This document shows, one piece after another, positions 1 to 5,068 of a stretch of 5,068 nt of DNA (within the stretch, counting starts at the first letter, position 1; each line of letters starts with the position of its first letter). The stretch is from Euryarchaeota archaeon UBA250. GTDB taxonomy: Archaea > Thermoplasmatota > Poseidoniia > Poseidoniales > Thalassarchaeaceae. Location of the stretch: assembly GCA_002504845.1 (NCBI GenBank), contig DATW01000058.1, positions 11,704 through 16,771 of the forward strand. Reading direction: 5' to 3'. Below the pieces are notes generated by a model that worked only from the letters and a program-made list of their open reading frames with translations, did not search any database and was not told the origin of the DNA. Made by a program: the position numbers and the translations under genes.

Positions 1-948
1 GTTTCGCTTTTTGCGATTCTAATTGACTCCCTCCTTAATTCTCAGGATGCATTCTCCCTGGGTGCAGGTACTTTCGGCTTCTTATTCGGTTTGTTATTGA
101 CCTCATTCATCGCCATTGAATCCAGTGAGAGGAAGTATGCAATCGATTCAATATTGCCTGTTGCAATAGTACTCCTCGGATTTGGTTTAGACATAACCCT
201 CCTCTCATCCGGAGATTTGGGCGTTGCAGGTCTGGCTTCTATTCTAATTGCTATAACAATGGCATTCATCACCACTATGATTGTGGGCAGAATCCTCGGA
301 ATCGATACGCCCCAATCATTTGCATTAGGTGCTGGTGGCGCGATATGCGGGACGAGTGCAGTACTTGCAGTAGCCCCCTCGCTGCGTTTAGGCGCTGCCA
401 AAACAGGTGCAATAGTCGCAGTCGTAAACCTCCTTGGTCTAGCAACATTCCTCTCTGTGCCGATTTTAGCGCACCTGCTCGGGATGAGCGATCAAACTGC
501 AGGGATATGGGCCGGGTCAACCGTACATGCCGTCCCTCAAGCAATAGCAGCCGGCGAGGCCCTTGGAGGCGATGCTCTTAGTTTAGCCTCGGGAACTAAA
601 CTAACGCGTGTTCTAGGATTACTTGTCGTGGTCCCCATAGCATCACTTTTTGCAGAGCATAGGGGAACAACGTCGAAAGATGAGAGTAGTAAAAAGTCAA
701 ACATACCCCTCTTTTTGCCTGGTTTCATAATCGCTTCTATCTTGGCAACAACACTGGTGCCGATGCAATTCGCCACTCAATTAGAGGACTTCGGCAGCAT
801 ACTGATGGTTCCTGTACTGGTGTTAATCGGATCTAGCATAGACGTCAAAGAACTGGCAGGAGCAGCCGGACCAATACTCTGGGCAGGCGCAGTATCAACC
901 GTCGTCGTGATGATATCCACAGCATTGGCGCTCGCTATGCTCATGTAG
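1..948 (+). CDS. UPF0324/YeiH-family putative sulfate exporter, C-terminal 315 residues (5' partial)
   Basis: The frame is open from base 1 to the TAG at 946-948, so the start lies upstream of the window. The protein is a multi-pass inner-membrane transporter-like protein of the UPF0324/YeiH family (Cons_hypoth698). Seen in the sequence, numbering from base 1: LPVAIVLLGFGLDI at about 52-65, GAGGAICGTSAVLAVAP at 110-126, GIWAGSTVHAVPQAIAAG at 168-185 and GTKLTRVLGL at 198-207. These match the family's conserved LGF, GAG.ICG.SA, GIW.GS..H...Q and KLTR blocks. A charged hydrophilic loop at about 218-235 separates the conserved core from the last membrane segments. Family members are usually about 320-350 residues, so probably only a few to about 30 residues are missing. 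TauZ, a relative in taurine degraders, has been proposed to export sulfate, but the substrate is unproven for most members. Here the neighbouring thiolase gives no clear substrate clue. The TTG at base 91 is not a credible start, because conserved-looking hydrophobic sequence continues upstream of it. Confidence 0.85.
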   Translation, partial: VSLFAILIDSLLNSQDAFSLGAGTFGFLFGLLLTSFIAIESSERKYAIDSILPVAIVLLGFGLDITLLSSGDLGVAGLASILIAITMAFITTMIVGRILGIDTPQSFALGAGGAICGTSAVLAVAPSLRLGAAKTGAIVAVVNLLGLATFLSVPILAHLLGMSDQTAGIWAGSTVHAVPQAIAAGEALGGDALSLASGTKLTRVLGLLVVVPIASLFAEHRGTTSKDESSKKSNIPLFLPGFIIASILATTLVPMQFATQLEDFGSILMVPVLVLIGSSIDVKELAGAAGPILWAGAVSTVVVMISTALALAMLM

Positions 949-968
949 CCCCTGCGTAACGGAGCGAC

Positions 969-2201
969 ATGGCAGAGGATGTCGTCATCGTCGGAGGAAA
1001 GCGTACGCCCTTTTGCGAGTGGTCTGGTGGAAAGAGGGGCGATGGCGAATCAGGAGGGCTGTTATCCGATATTTCTGCCGAGGAACTCGGCACCATTGTG
1101 ATCGGAGGGGCCCTTGCCTCCACAGGCACAGACCCATCCACCGTAGATCATGTCGTGATGGGACACGCCCTCCAGACTTCCGGTCAAGCCATCTTTGGAG
1201 CGAGACATGCCGGCCTGCGCGCTGGAATACCTCAAGAAGTACCCATGTTGACACTCAACCGCCTATGCGGCAGTGGAGCCCAGTCCGTAGTTACTGCAGC
1301 CCAGATGATCATGCTGGGGGAAGCGAATACAGTGGTTGCTGGAGGCATGGAGAATCTGAGCCAGGCGCCCATGGTTCTCAGGGGAACCCGCCATGTAAAT
1401 CGTCTAGGAAGACCACCAACCCAAGGGCAGGTTCTGGATAAGGACATGGAGGACTACCTCTTCACCAATCTTTTGGACTCCATTTCAAATCGTTTCATGG
1501 CCCAGACCAGCGATGAACTTTGCAAGCGACTCCATGTCACGCGTGAGCAGGCAGACTCCTTTGCGGCTCTAAGCCATCAGAGAACAGAGGCCAGTATCTC
1601 AAATGGGCTATGGAACCAAGAAATCGTTGAGGTTCCCACACCGGATGGCGTCATAGGCCCATCAGACGAAGATCATGTCGTTCCCGGAACGACTCCAGAA
1701 TCCCTGTCACAGCTACGTACGCATTTCGGGCCAGAATCTCTTGTAACAGCCGGAAATGCATCCGGTATCGTCGATGGAGCGGCGGCTGTTGTGGTCAAGT
1801 CTTCGACCCAGGCGTCGTCTGATGGGGACGAGCCCCTTGCAAGAATTGTTTCATGGGGTATTGTCGGTCTAGAGCCGGCAATAATGGCTTACGGCCCAGT
1901 CCCATCTAGTAGGATGGCCCTAGAGAGAGCCGGTCTTTCAGTTGATGATGTAAGCAGGTGGGAGATAAACGAAGCATTCGCTGGACAAGCAGTTGCATGT
2001 ATGAAAGACCTCGGCATCGATGAACGAATAGTCAATGTAAACGGCGGTGCCGTGGGTCTTGGTCACCCCCTCGCAGCCACCGGGACCAGGCTGCTACTCA
2101 CCCTCGGACATGAATTACGCAGATCAGGCGGCGGTTTCGGAGTCGCTACTGCGTGTATAGGCGGAGGCCAAGGCATTGCAGTGGTAATCGAGTCATTATA
2201 G
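969..2201 (+). CDS. Acetyl-CoA acetyltransferase / thiolase (bacterial-type)
   Basis: Cytoplasmic thiolase of 410 residues, catalysing reversible CoA-dependent cleavage or condensation of acyl-CoA and acetyl-CoA. All catalytic blocks are present: nucleophilic Cys100 in LNRLCGSGAQSVV, GGMENLSQAPM at 125-135, GNASGIVDGAAAVVV at 262-276, WEINEAFAGQAVA at 331-343, His366 in NGGAVGLGHPLAATGTR and Cys396 in ATACIGGGQG. The NEAF motif and the C-H-C triad put it with classical bacterial-type thiolases. It differs from the archaeal mevalonate-pathway thiolases, which carry an HDAF-like motif and usually sit beside a DUF35 gene and HMG-CoA synthase, neither of which is here. The exact role (beta-oxidation or acetoacetyl-CoA formation) cannot be decided. 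It is slightly longer than the roughly 390-residue norm, partly through a Gly-rich stretch at 17-30 after the KRTP motif. The ATG at 969 follows GGAG (961-964) by 4 bases and lies 20 bases past the upstream stop, suggesting co-transcription with the transporter. Confidence 0.95.
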   Translation: MAEDVVIVGGKRTPFCEWSGGKRGDGESGGLLSDISAEELGTIVIGGALASTGTDPSTVDHVVMGHALQTSGQAIFGARHAGLRAGIPQEVPMLTLNRLCGSGAQSVVTAAQMIMLGEANTVVAGGMENLSQAPMVLRGTRHVNRLGRPPTQGQVLDKDMEDYLFTNLLDSISNRFMAQTSDELCKRLHVTREQADSFAALSHQRTEASISNGLWNQEIVEVPTPDGVIGPSDEDHVVPGTTPESLSQLRTHFGPESLVTAGNASGIVDGAAAVVVKSSTQASSDGDEPLARIVSWGIVGLEPAIMAYGPVPSSRMALERAGLSVDDVSRWEINEAFAGQAVACMKDLGIDERIVNVNGGAVGLGHPLAATGTRLLLTLGHELRRSGGGFGVATACIGGGQGIAVVIESL

Positions 2202-2212
2202 CCGGAATTGAC

Positions 2213-2220
2213 ATATTTAA
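2213..2220 (+). promoter_or_regulatory. Archaeal TATA-like box for the DUF2061 gene
   Basis: ATATTTAA lies in the 37-base gap between the thiolase stop and the DUF2061 start. Its centre is about 22-23 bases before the ATG at 2239, the distance at which archaeal transcription normally begins. Together with the lack of a Shine-Dalgarno sequence before either candidate start (2239 or 2257), this suggests a leaderless or nearly leaderless mRNA. The assignment rests on position and AT-richness alone. Confidence 0.4.
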
Positions 2221-2238
2221 CCCAACATCTCACGGTCC

Positions 2239-2499
2239 ATGGGCCATGCAACACCAATGCGAAGCCTCGCCAAGACTTTGACGTGGAGAATAATTGCAAC
2301 TACGGATACATTTCTCCTAACATACATTTCAGCAACCTACTTGGGATCAGATCTTGGAATAACTTTTGATCAGGCCACAGGTTTGGCCGCTACGGTAGCC
2401 GGATTAGAGCTAATCACAAAATTGGCCCTTTACTACCTGCATGAAAGGGGATGGGCACGGTTCAAATGGGGCATCGACAAACACATCCATGCGAATTAA
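2239..2499 (+). CDS. DUF2061 family small membrane protein
   Basis: An 86-residue protein that is almost entirely one DUF2061 domain (Pfam PF09834). Diagnostic blocks are RSLAKTLTWRIIATTDTF at residues 8-25 and GLELITKLALYYLHERGW at 55-72, ending in the typical KWG. Two hydrophobic stretches, about 17-35 and 48-67, are likely membrane segments. The molecular function of the family is unknown; members are sometimes encoded near sulfate-assimilation genes, so the putative sulfate exporter nearby is suggestive but not proof. The start could be the ATG at 2239 or the in-frame ATG at 2257 (Met7). I chose 2239 because it sits at the expected transcription start for the TATA-like box at 2213-2220; the conserved domain begins only at residue 8, so homology does not decide. 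The stop codon overlaps that of the converging TraB-family gene. Confidence 0.85.
   Translation: MGHATPMRSLAKTLTWRIIATTDTFLLTYISATYLGSDLGITFDQATGLAATVAGLELITKLALYYLHERGWARFKWGIDKHIHAN
2496..2499. other. Shared TTAA: overlapping stop codons of two convergent genes
   Basis: Plus-strand TAA (2497-2499) ends the DUF2061 gene and minus-strand TAA (2498-2496) ends the TraB-family gene. The self-complementary TTAA therefore supplies both stops. No spacer exists for a separate terminator, so each transcript must run antisense into the other gene. Confidence 0.9.
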
Positions 2500-3659
2500 C
2501 CCAGTATCGTACCTACGATCGCGGCCCCAGCAAGCCACGCTCCTAGCGAAGATCCTAGATTTCCAAGAGCCGTGACGAGTAAGATGCGACCAACTCTATT
2601 TTTCCAGAGTCCAGACATGTCTTCGATTACAAGGAACTCCGAAGCGTCTAGCCCTGTGGGTTTTTGCATCTTGTATTGAGTATACCCTGCAAACCATCCT
2701 GCTGCAAGTGCAGGGTTTAGTGATGTGAACGGCGACGCAATAGCACCTACCAATACCGAAAGAGGATGCCCTCCTGCAATGGCTACCCCTAGGCCAGCAA
2801 AGGCAGCATTTGCTATCATCCAGTATCCGAGAGTATTTCCTATGCCCTCTAAATCCCCCTGCAGCCACATCCACCCAATAATCCCGACGAGAATCGCCGG
2901 GATAGCGCCCACCAGAATCTTCGGCCATCTCGAGGGAGTTGGAATTACATCCAGCTTTGAGATGACCTCGCCAGCGTCTTCATCAGGCGGCGTTTCCCAC
3001 GCTGTCTTAATTCCGCTTAAGTGACCAGCACCTACGACCGCCAGTACCTTTCCTTGTTCCGATACTTGACGTATCCTGCTAGCCATATACCGGTCTCTTT
3101 CATCAATCAGAACAACGCCTGCCTTGGGAGCAACATCGCGAGCCTCTTCCAAGACTTTACTGAGCATATCCGAATCTTCGAGCAATGCCTCTATGTCTTC
3201 GCCATCTTCCTCCTCATCGCTCCAGAGGAGGGCGTTGAGAACGCGAAATTTCTCCATAACCCCCATCTTCTTCCAAGCTCTTCTGAGAGTGGTAACTATG
3301 TCCCGATCGATCAATTCAACAGATATCTCCATCTCATTCGCAAGGTCAATGGCTCGAAGAAGCTCTGCTCCGGGCTTCTCTCCTTGTTCAATCCCCATCC
3401 TTCTTTGCTGACTAGCAAGAGCGGACTGAAGCAATATCATGCCAGAACGACCGTCTTTTATGATGGAGAGAAGATCTTCATTGTCTAATGCAGAAGGATT
3501 CTCCAGCGATTTCAATCTTGATTCACACAATTCAACAGCAACAATATCCGGCTCAAATTCTGAAATTTGCTCCTGTACCAAATCTATCGATGTCCTACTG
3601 ACATGTGCGGTACCTACGACTCTGACATTATCATCGAGATTGATAACCGTGTCACTCAT
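2496..3659 (-). CDS. TraB/PrgY/GumN family membrane protein (archaeal TraB type)
   Basis: A 387-residue protein with an N-terminal TraB/PrgY domain and a C-terminal membrane domain, the usual archaeal TraB layout. Seen: VVGTAHVSRTS at 14-24, VAVELCESRLKSL at 40-52, IDERDRYMASRI at 185-196 and VVGAGHLSGI at 208-217. GTAH and GAGH are the two GxxH motifs that link TraB and GumN proteins to the Tiki metalloprotease fold, and Glu43 is in the conserved VEL block. Membrane segments are likely at about 246-266, 276-296, 300-324 and 358-386. An acidic stretch (about 148-165) sits in the middle of the first domain. PrgY/TraB shuts down pheromone activity in enterococci, but the role of archaeal members is unknown, so protease activity is inference. 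The ATG at 3659 follows the folP stop TGA (3662-3660) with no gap and has a good Shine-Dalgarno sequence, so the two genes are probably co-transcribed and translationally coupled. Confidence 0.9.
   Translation of the reverse strand: MSDTVINLDDNVRVVGTAHVSRTSIDLVQEQISEFEPDIVAVELCESRLKSLENPSALDNEDLLSIIKDGRSGMILLQSALASQQRRMGIEQGEKPGAELLRAIDLANEMEISVELIDRDIVTTLRRAWKKMGVMEKFRVLNALLWSDEEEDGEDIEALLEDSDMLSKVLEEARDVAPKAGVVLIDERDRYMASRIRQVSEQGKVLAVVGAGHLSGIKTAWETPPDEDAGEVISKLDVIPTPSRWPKILVGAIPAILVGIIGWMWLQGDLEGIGNTLGYWMIANAAFAGLGVAIAGGHPLSVLVGAIASPFTSLNPALAAGWFAGYTQYKMQKPTGLDASEFLVIEDMSGLWKNRVGRILLVTALGNLGSSLGAWLAGAAIVGTILG
2506..2519. repeat. Perfect 6-bp inverted repeat just past the DUF2061 stop
   Basis: ATCGTA-CC-TACGAT lies 6 bases after the DUF2061 stop and inside the last codons of the TraB-family gene. 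In RNA it could form a small hairpin (about 5 pairs with a 4-base loop). No T-run follows on the plus strand, so it is not a standard terminator. It may simply reflect the codons for Ile-Val-Gly-Thr-Ile. Confidence 0.35.
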
Positions 3660-3678
3660 TCATTGGCCTCCTATCGTC
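3660..3678 (-). repeat. Inverted element, copy A (folP 3' end / traB initiation region)
   Basis: Read on the minus strand this is GACGATAGGAGGCCAATGA. It matches copy B at 4545-4562 on the plus strand except for one extra A. It holds the last folP codons, the folP stop and the Shine-Dalgarno sequence of the TraB-family gene. Confidence 0.55.
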
Positions 3679-4505
3679 GAAGTCATCGCTTTGAGAAGAT
3701 CCGCATGCTCCAGCACATCGTGAACCCTTAGGACATCGACACCCGAATATGCCGCAGAAGCCGCAACACCAAGCGTCCCGAAAAGCCTGTCAGTACTATC
3801 TTTCCGCCCCAGAAGATCCAGAAATATCCTCTTACGACTGACGCCCCAAAGCAGCCCTACATCTTTCCTCGGCACTATTTTCCGACCCGCCTTCAGCAAT
3901 GCAATATTATCCTCGAGACGTTTACCGAAGCCAATTCCAGGATCTACGAGTATATCCTCTGGAGGTATACCTGCATCAAGCAGAGCATTTACCCTGCCGC
4001 TTAGGTAGCCGCCAACCTCTGAAACCACATCGTTGTATACGGGATCCACTTGCATGGTTCGCGGTTCGCCTTTCATGTGCATGACACAAATTTCAGCTCC
4101 CGCATCGGAAATTAATTCGATCATTTCTTTATTTTCTGCGCCGGTTACGTCATTAATCATGCGACAGCCCTTTCTTAGAGCCTCGCTAGCAACTCTAGGC
4201 TTGCTAGTATCTATCGATATGAATGCATCAGGCCTCTCATGCAAGATGCCTTCAATCACGGGAATGGTCCTAGAAAGCTCATCCTCTACGCCCACCGGAA
4301 TGGCACCCGGCCTAGTTGACTCACCCCCGATATCAATTATCGAGGCACCCTCGTCCATCATCGAAATTCCTCGAGACACAGCATGAGATGAATCACGTGA
4401 TCGAGAGTTTGGGTGGAATGAGTCTGGAGTCACATTCACGACGCCCATAAGTGCCGGGGGACGAATCCCCCCGGTGAACGCTCCACCCTCCAAGTCCGCC
4501 CTCAC
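3660..4505 (-). CDS. folP: Dihydropteroate synthase (FolP)
   Basis: This cytoplasmic TIM-barrel enzyme condenses p-aminobenzoate with 7,8-dihydropterin pyrophosphate to give dihydropteroate in folate synthesis. Numbering from the GTG at 4505 (281 residues; E. coli has 282): LMGVVNVTPDSF at 19-30, DIGGESTRPGA at 58-68, SIDTSKPRVA at 97-106, INDVTG at 117-122, MHMKGEPRTMQ at 142-152, DPGIGFGK at 188-195, GVSRKRI at 221-227 and RVHDV at 260-264. The usual active-site residues are therefore present (Asn24, Asp99, Asn118, Asp188, Lys225, Arg260, His262), as are the Phe and Pro (30, 66) whose substitution in other DHPS enzymes affects sulfonamide binding. The bacterial SDGG after NVTPDSF is replaced by HPNSR. 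The frame extends upstream to a TTG at 4559 (299 residues), but that start would abut the divergent gene and has no Shine-Dalgarno. GTG 4505 gives the normal length and leaves promoter space; TTG 4520 or 4493 are alternatives. The enzyme call is firm and the start is uncertain. Confidence 0.93.
   Translation of the reverse strand: MRADLEGGAFTGGIRPPALMGVVNVTPDSFHPNSRSRDSSHAVSRGISMMDEGASIIDIGGESTRPGAIPVGVEDELSRTIPVIEGILHERPDAFISIDTSKPRVASEALRKGCRMINDVTGAENKEMIELISDAGAEICVMHMKGEPRTMQVDPVYNDVVSEVGGYLSGRVNALLDAGIPPEDILVDPGIGFGKRLEDNIALLKAGRKIVPRKDVGLLWGVSRKRIFLDLLGRKDSTDRLFGTLGVAASAAYSGVDVLRVHDVLEHADLLKAMTSTIGGQ
3667..3671 (-). promoter_or_regulatory. Shine-Dalgarno site for the TraB-family gene
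   Basis: GGAGG on the minus strand, inside the last sense codons of folP, lies 7 bases before the ATG at 3659. It fixes the TraB-family start and supports reinitiation by ribosomes finishing folP. The same core sequence recurs in inverted orientation at 4551-4555. Confidence 0.7.
4454..4474 (-). other. GC-only 7-bp hairpin in the folP N-terminal coding region
   Basis: CCGGGGG (4454-4460) and CCCCCGG (4468-4474) are exact reverse complements separated by 7 bases. In the folP mRNA this would form a stable stem about 30 bases after the proposed GTG start and 5 bases before the in-frame ATG at 4448. It encodes the Thr-Gly-Gly-Ile-Arg-Pro-Pro segment just before the first DHPS strand. A regulatory role is possible but not shown; the codons GGG and CCC alone could explain it. 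Confidence 0.45.
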
Positions 4506-4526
4506 GTGTGCTGGAAACAACGTTGG

Positions 4527-4535
4527 CTTTATGAT
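4527..4535. promoter_or_regulatory. Candidate shared TATA-like element between divergent folP and the membrane-protein gene
   Basis: CTTTATGAT on the plus strand (ATCATAAAG on the minus) is the most AT-rich stretch in the gap 4506-4561. Its centre is about 26 bases from the folP GTG at 4505 and about 28-31 bases from the ATGs at 4559/4562. One element could therefore place transcription starts at or near both start codons. The match to an archaeal TATA box is weak, and only the spacing supports the call. Confidence 0.25.
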
Positions 4536-4544
4536 GTGATGGAA

Positions 4545-4562
4545 GACGATGGAGGCCAATGA
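4545..4562 (+). repeat. Inverted element, copy B (initiation region of the 3'-edge gene)
   Basis: GACGATGGAGGCCAATGA on the plus strand is the inverted partner of copy A at 3660-3678, with an exact 12-base core GGAGGCCAATGA at 4551-4562. It carries GGAGG (4551-4555) 6 bases before the ATG at 4562 and 3 bases before the ATG at 4559, and so favours 4562 as the start if it works as a Shine-Dalgarno sequence. Confidence 0.55.
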
Positions 4563-5068
4563 TGGAGGAGGGCGGTGCCGATAACCCTGTGGAGGAACCT
4601 CTCTCGCCGGAGACTATGGAGCTCATGCAATCCATTGTTGTGAGGCATAGGCCAAGAGATCCACACCACATGCGCACACTCATGACTAATGCTGGATTGC
4701 AATCCGGAGCCTACGCCATGGCAGTAGGCCTAATGTGGTGGATCACCGTTGCTAAAGGCGGCGCCCAACTCGGAGATCAAGATATCCCAACATCTCTGAT
4801 TGGGATGCAATTCCACTCGATCAGCATCATGGTTCCGATCTTGGTCCTAATATCCGCATTTGTTTTCGCGCTCGGGAGCTACAGAGGCAATCCAGCACTT
4901 CTTCTCACCGGAGGCGCCACTGCTCTGCTGGTAGCCTATCTCGTAATAGAGCCACTAGGACTTTTCCTGATAGGGCCGATAGACGAAGCGGGTGTCGCAC
5001 TGACTGCAACGGGGCGTCTAGCCGTGCTATCTGCGCTCACTTATGCATCCACTATGAGCGGGATAAGC
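4562..5068 (+). CDS. Unrecognised multi-pass membrane protein, N-terminal 169 residues (3' partial)
   Basis: The frame runs open from ATG 4562 to the window end, with an in-frame TGA at 4532-4534 upstream, so the start lies at 4559 or 4562. I chose 4562 because GGAGG at 4551-4555 is 6 bases away. I do not recognise the family. The first 40 or so residues are hydrophilic: acidic at first, then basic (VVRHRPRDPHHMR at 27-39). Hydrophobic stretches follow at about 46-64 (GAYAMAVGLMWWITVA), 87-106 (SISIMVPILVLISAFVFALG), 111-138 (PALLLTGGATALLVAYLVIE) and from about 145 to the edge, giving at least four likely membrane segments. There is no cleavable signal peptide; the N terminus looks cytoplasmic. 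Met19 (4616) and Met22 (4625) are possible later starts. The gene is divergent from folP with only a short gap, so a shared promoter is possible, but this gives no functional clue. Confidence 0.75.
   Translation, partial: MEEGGADNPVEEPLSPETMELMQSIVVRHRPRDPHHMRTLMTNAGLQSGAYAMAVGLMWWITVAKGGAQLGDQDIPTSLIGMQFHSISIMVPILVLISAFVFALGSYRGNPALLLTGGATALLVAYLVIEPLGLFLIGPIDEAGVALTATGRLAVLSALTYASTMSGIS

Noticed and set aside
42..401. A 119-codon minus-strand open frame
   Set aside because: It lies antisense to conserved YeiH-family coding sequence, and its Pro/Ala/Asn-rich composition is typical of a shadow frame.
949..968. A promoter between the transporter and thiolase genes
   Set aside because: The 20-base gap has no AT-rich box and contains only a short GGAG, so co-transcription is simpler.
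1013..1441. A 142-codon plus-strand frame inside the thiolase gene
   Set aside because: It overlaps the thiolase catalytic Cys region in another frame and is rich in Arg, Cys and Trp, as out-of-frame translations often are.
2208..2213. TTGACA as a bacterial -35 box
   Set aside because: No -10-like hexamer lies about 17 bases downstream (the sequence there is GC-rich), and the overlapping ATATTTAA fits an archaeal TATA position better.
3021..3488. A 155-codon plus-strand open frame inside the TraB-family gene
   Set aside because: It is fully antisense to a conserved gene with recognised motifs, shows no family resemblance and has no initiation signals.
4506..4559. N-terminal extension of folP to TTG 4559
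   Set aside because: The extra 18 residues exceed the usual DHPS length, have no Shine-Dalgarno and would leave no promoter space. It cannot be fully excluded.
4393..4683. A 96-codon minus-strand frame spanning the folP/gene 6 gap
   Set aside because: It overlaps both folP in another frame and the start of the divergent gene, and it has no recognisable motif.
1..5068. tRNA, rRNA, CRISPR array, insertion sequence or integration site
   Set aside because: I saw no cloverleaf-like segment, regularly spaced repeats, transposase or integrase motifs, and nearly all the sequence is accounted for by conserved coding regions.

Overview
The window holds six protein-coding genes and very little non-coding DNA. 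It looks archaeal: a marine Euryarchaeota-type genome, possibly Poseidoniales (Marine Group II), is my best guess. The reasons are the archaeal-type TraB-family protein with a C-terminal membrane domain, an AT-rich TATA-like box placed so that one gene would be read from a leaderless transcript, tight gene packing, and base composition near 50% G+C by eye. This is inference from gene content. No rRNA or other phylogenetic marker is present, and several proteins (thiolase, dihydropteroate synthase, YeiH-type transporter) are of bacterial type.

Layout: (1) bases 1-948, plus strand, the C-terminal 315 residues of a UPF0324/YeiH-family membrane protein (putative sulfate exporter) whose start lies outside the window. 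(2) 969-2201, plus, a complete classical thiolase, 20 bases downstream and probably co-transcribed. (3) 2239-2499, plus, a small DUF2061 membrane protein with its own TATA-like box. (4) 2496-3659, minus, a TraB/PrgY/GumN-family predicted membrane-bound protease-like protein, converging on gene 3 so that the four bases TTAA serve both stop codons. (5) 3660 to about 4505, minus, dihydropteroate synthase (FolP), whose stop codon abuts the TraB start. (6) 4562-5068, plus, the N-terminal 169 residues of an unrecognised multi-pass membrane protein, divergent from folP and cut by the window edge.

Functionally this looks like ordinary core metabolism: acyl-CoA metabolism (thiolase), folate synthesis (FolP), and several membrane proteins of uncertain role. 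The folP-traB pair is a translationally coupled operon. The short folP/gene 6 divergent gap may hold a shared promoter. Two inverted copies of an element close to GACGAT(A)GGAGGCCAATGA sit exactly at the two ends of folP, at the initiation regions of the flanking genes. I see no tRNA, rRNA, CRISPR array, insertion sequence or integration site, and no strong evidence for a new multi-gene system. The most open items are the unrecognised membrane protein, the inverted element around folP, and the compact overlapping gene ends.
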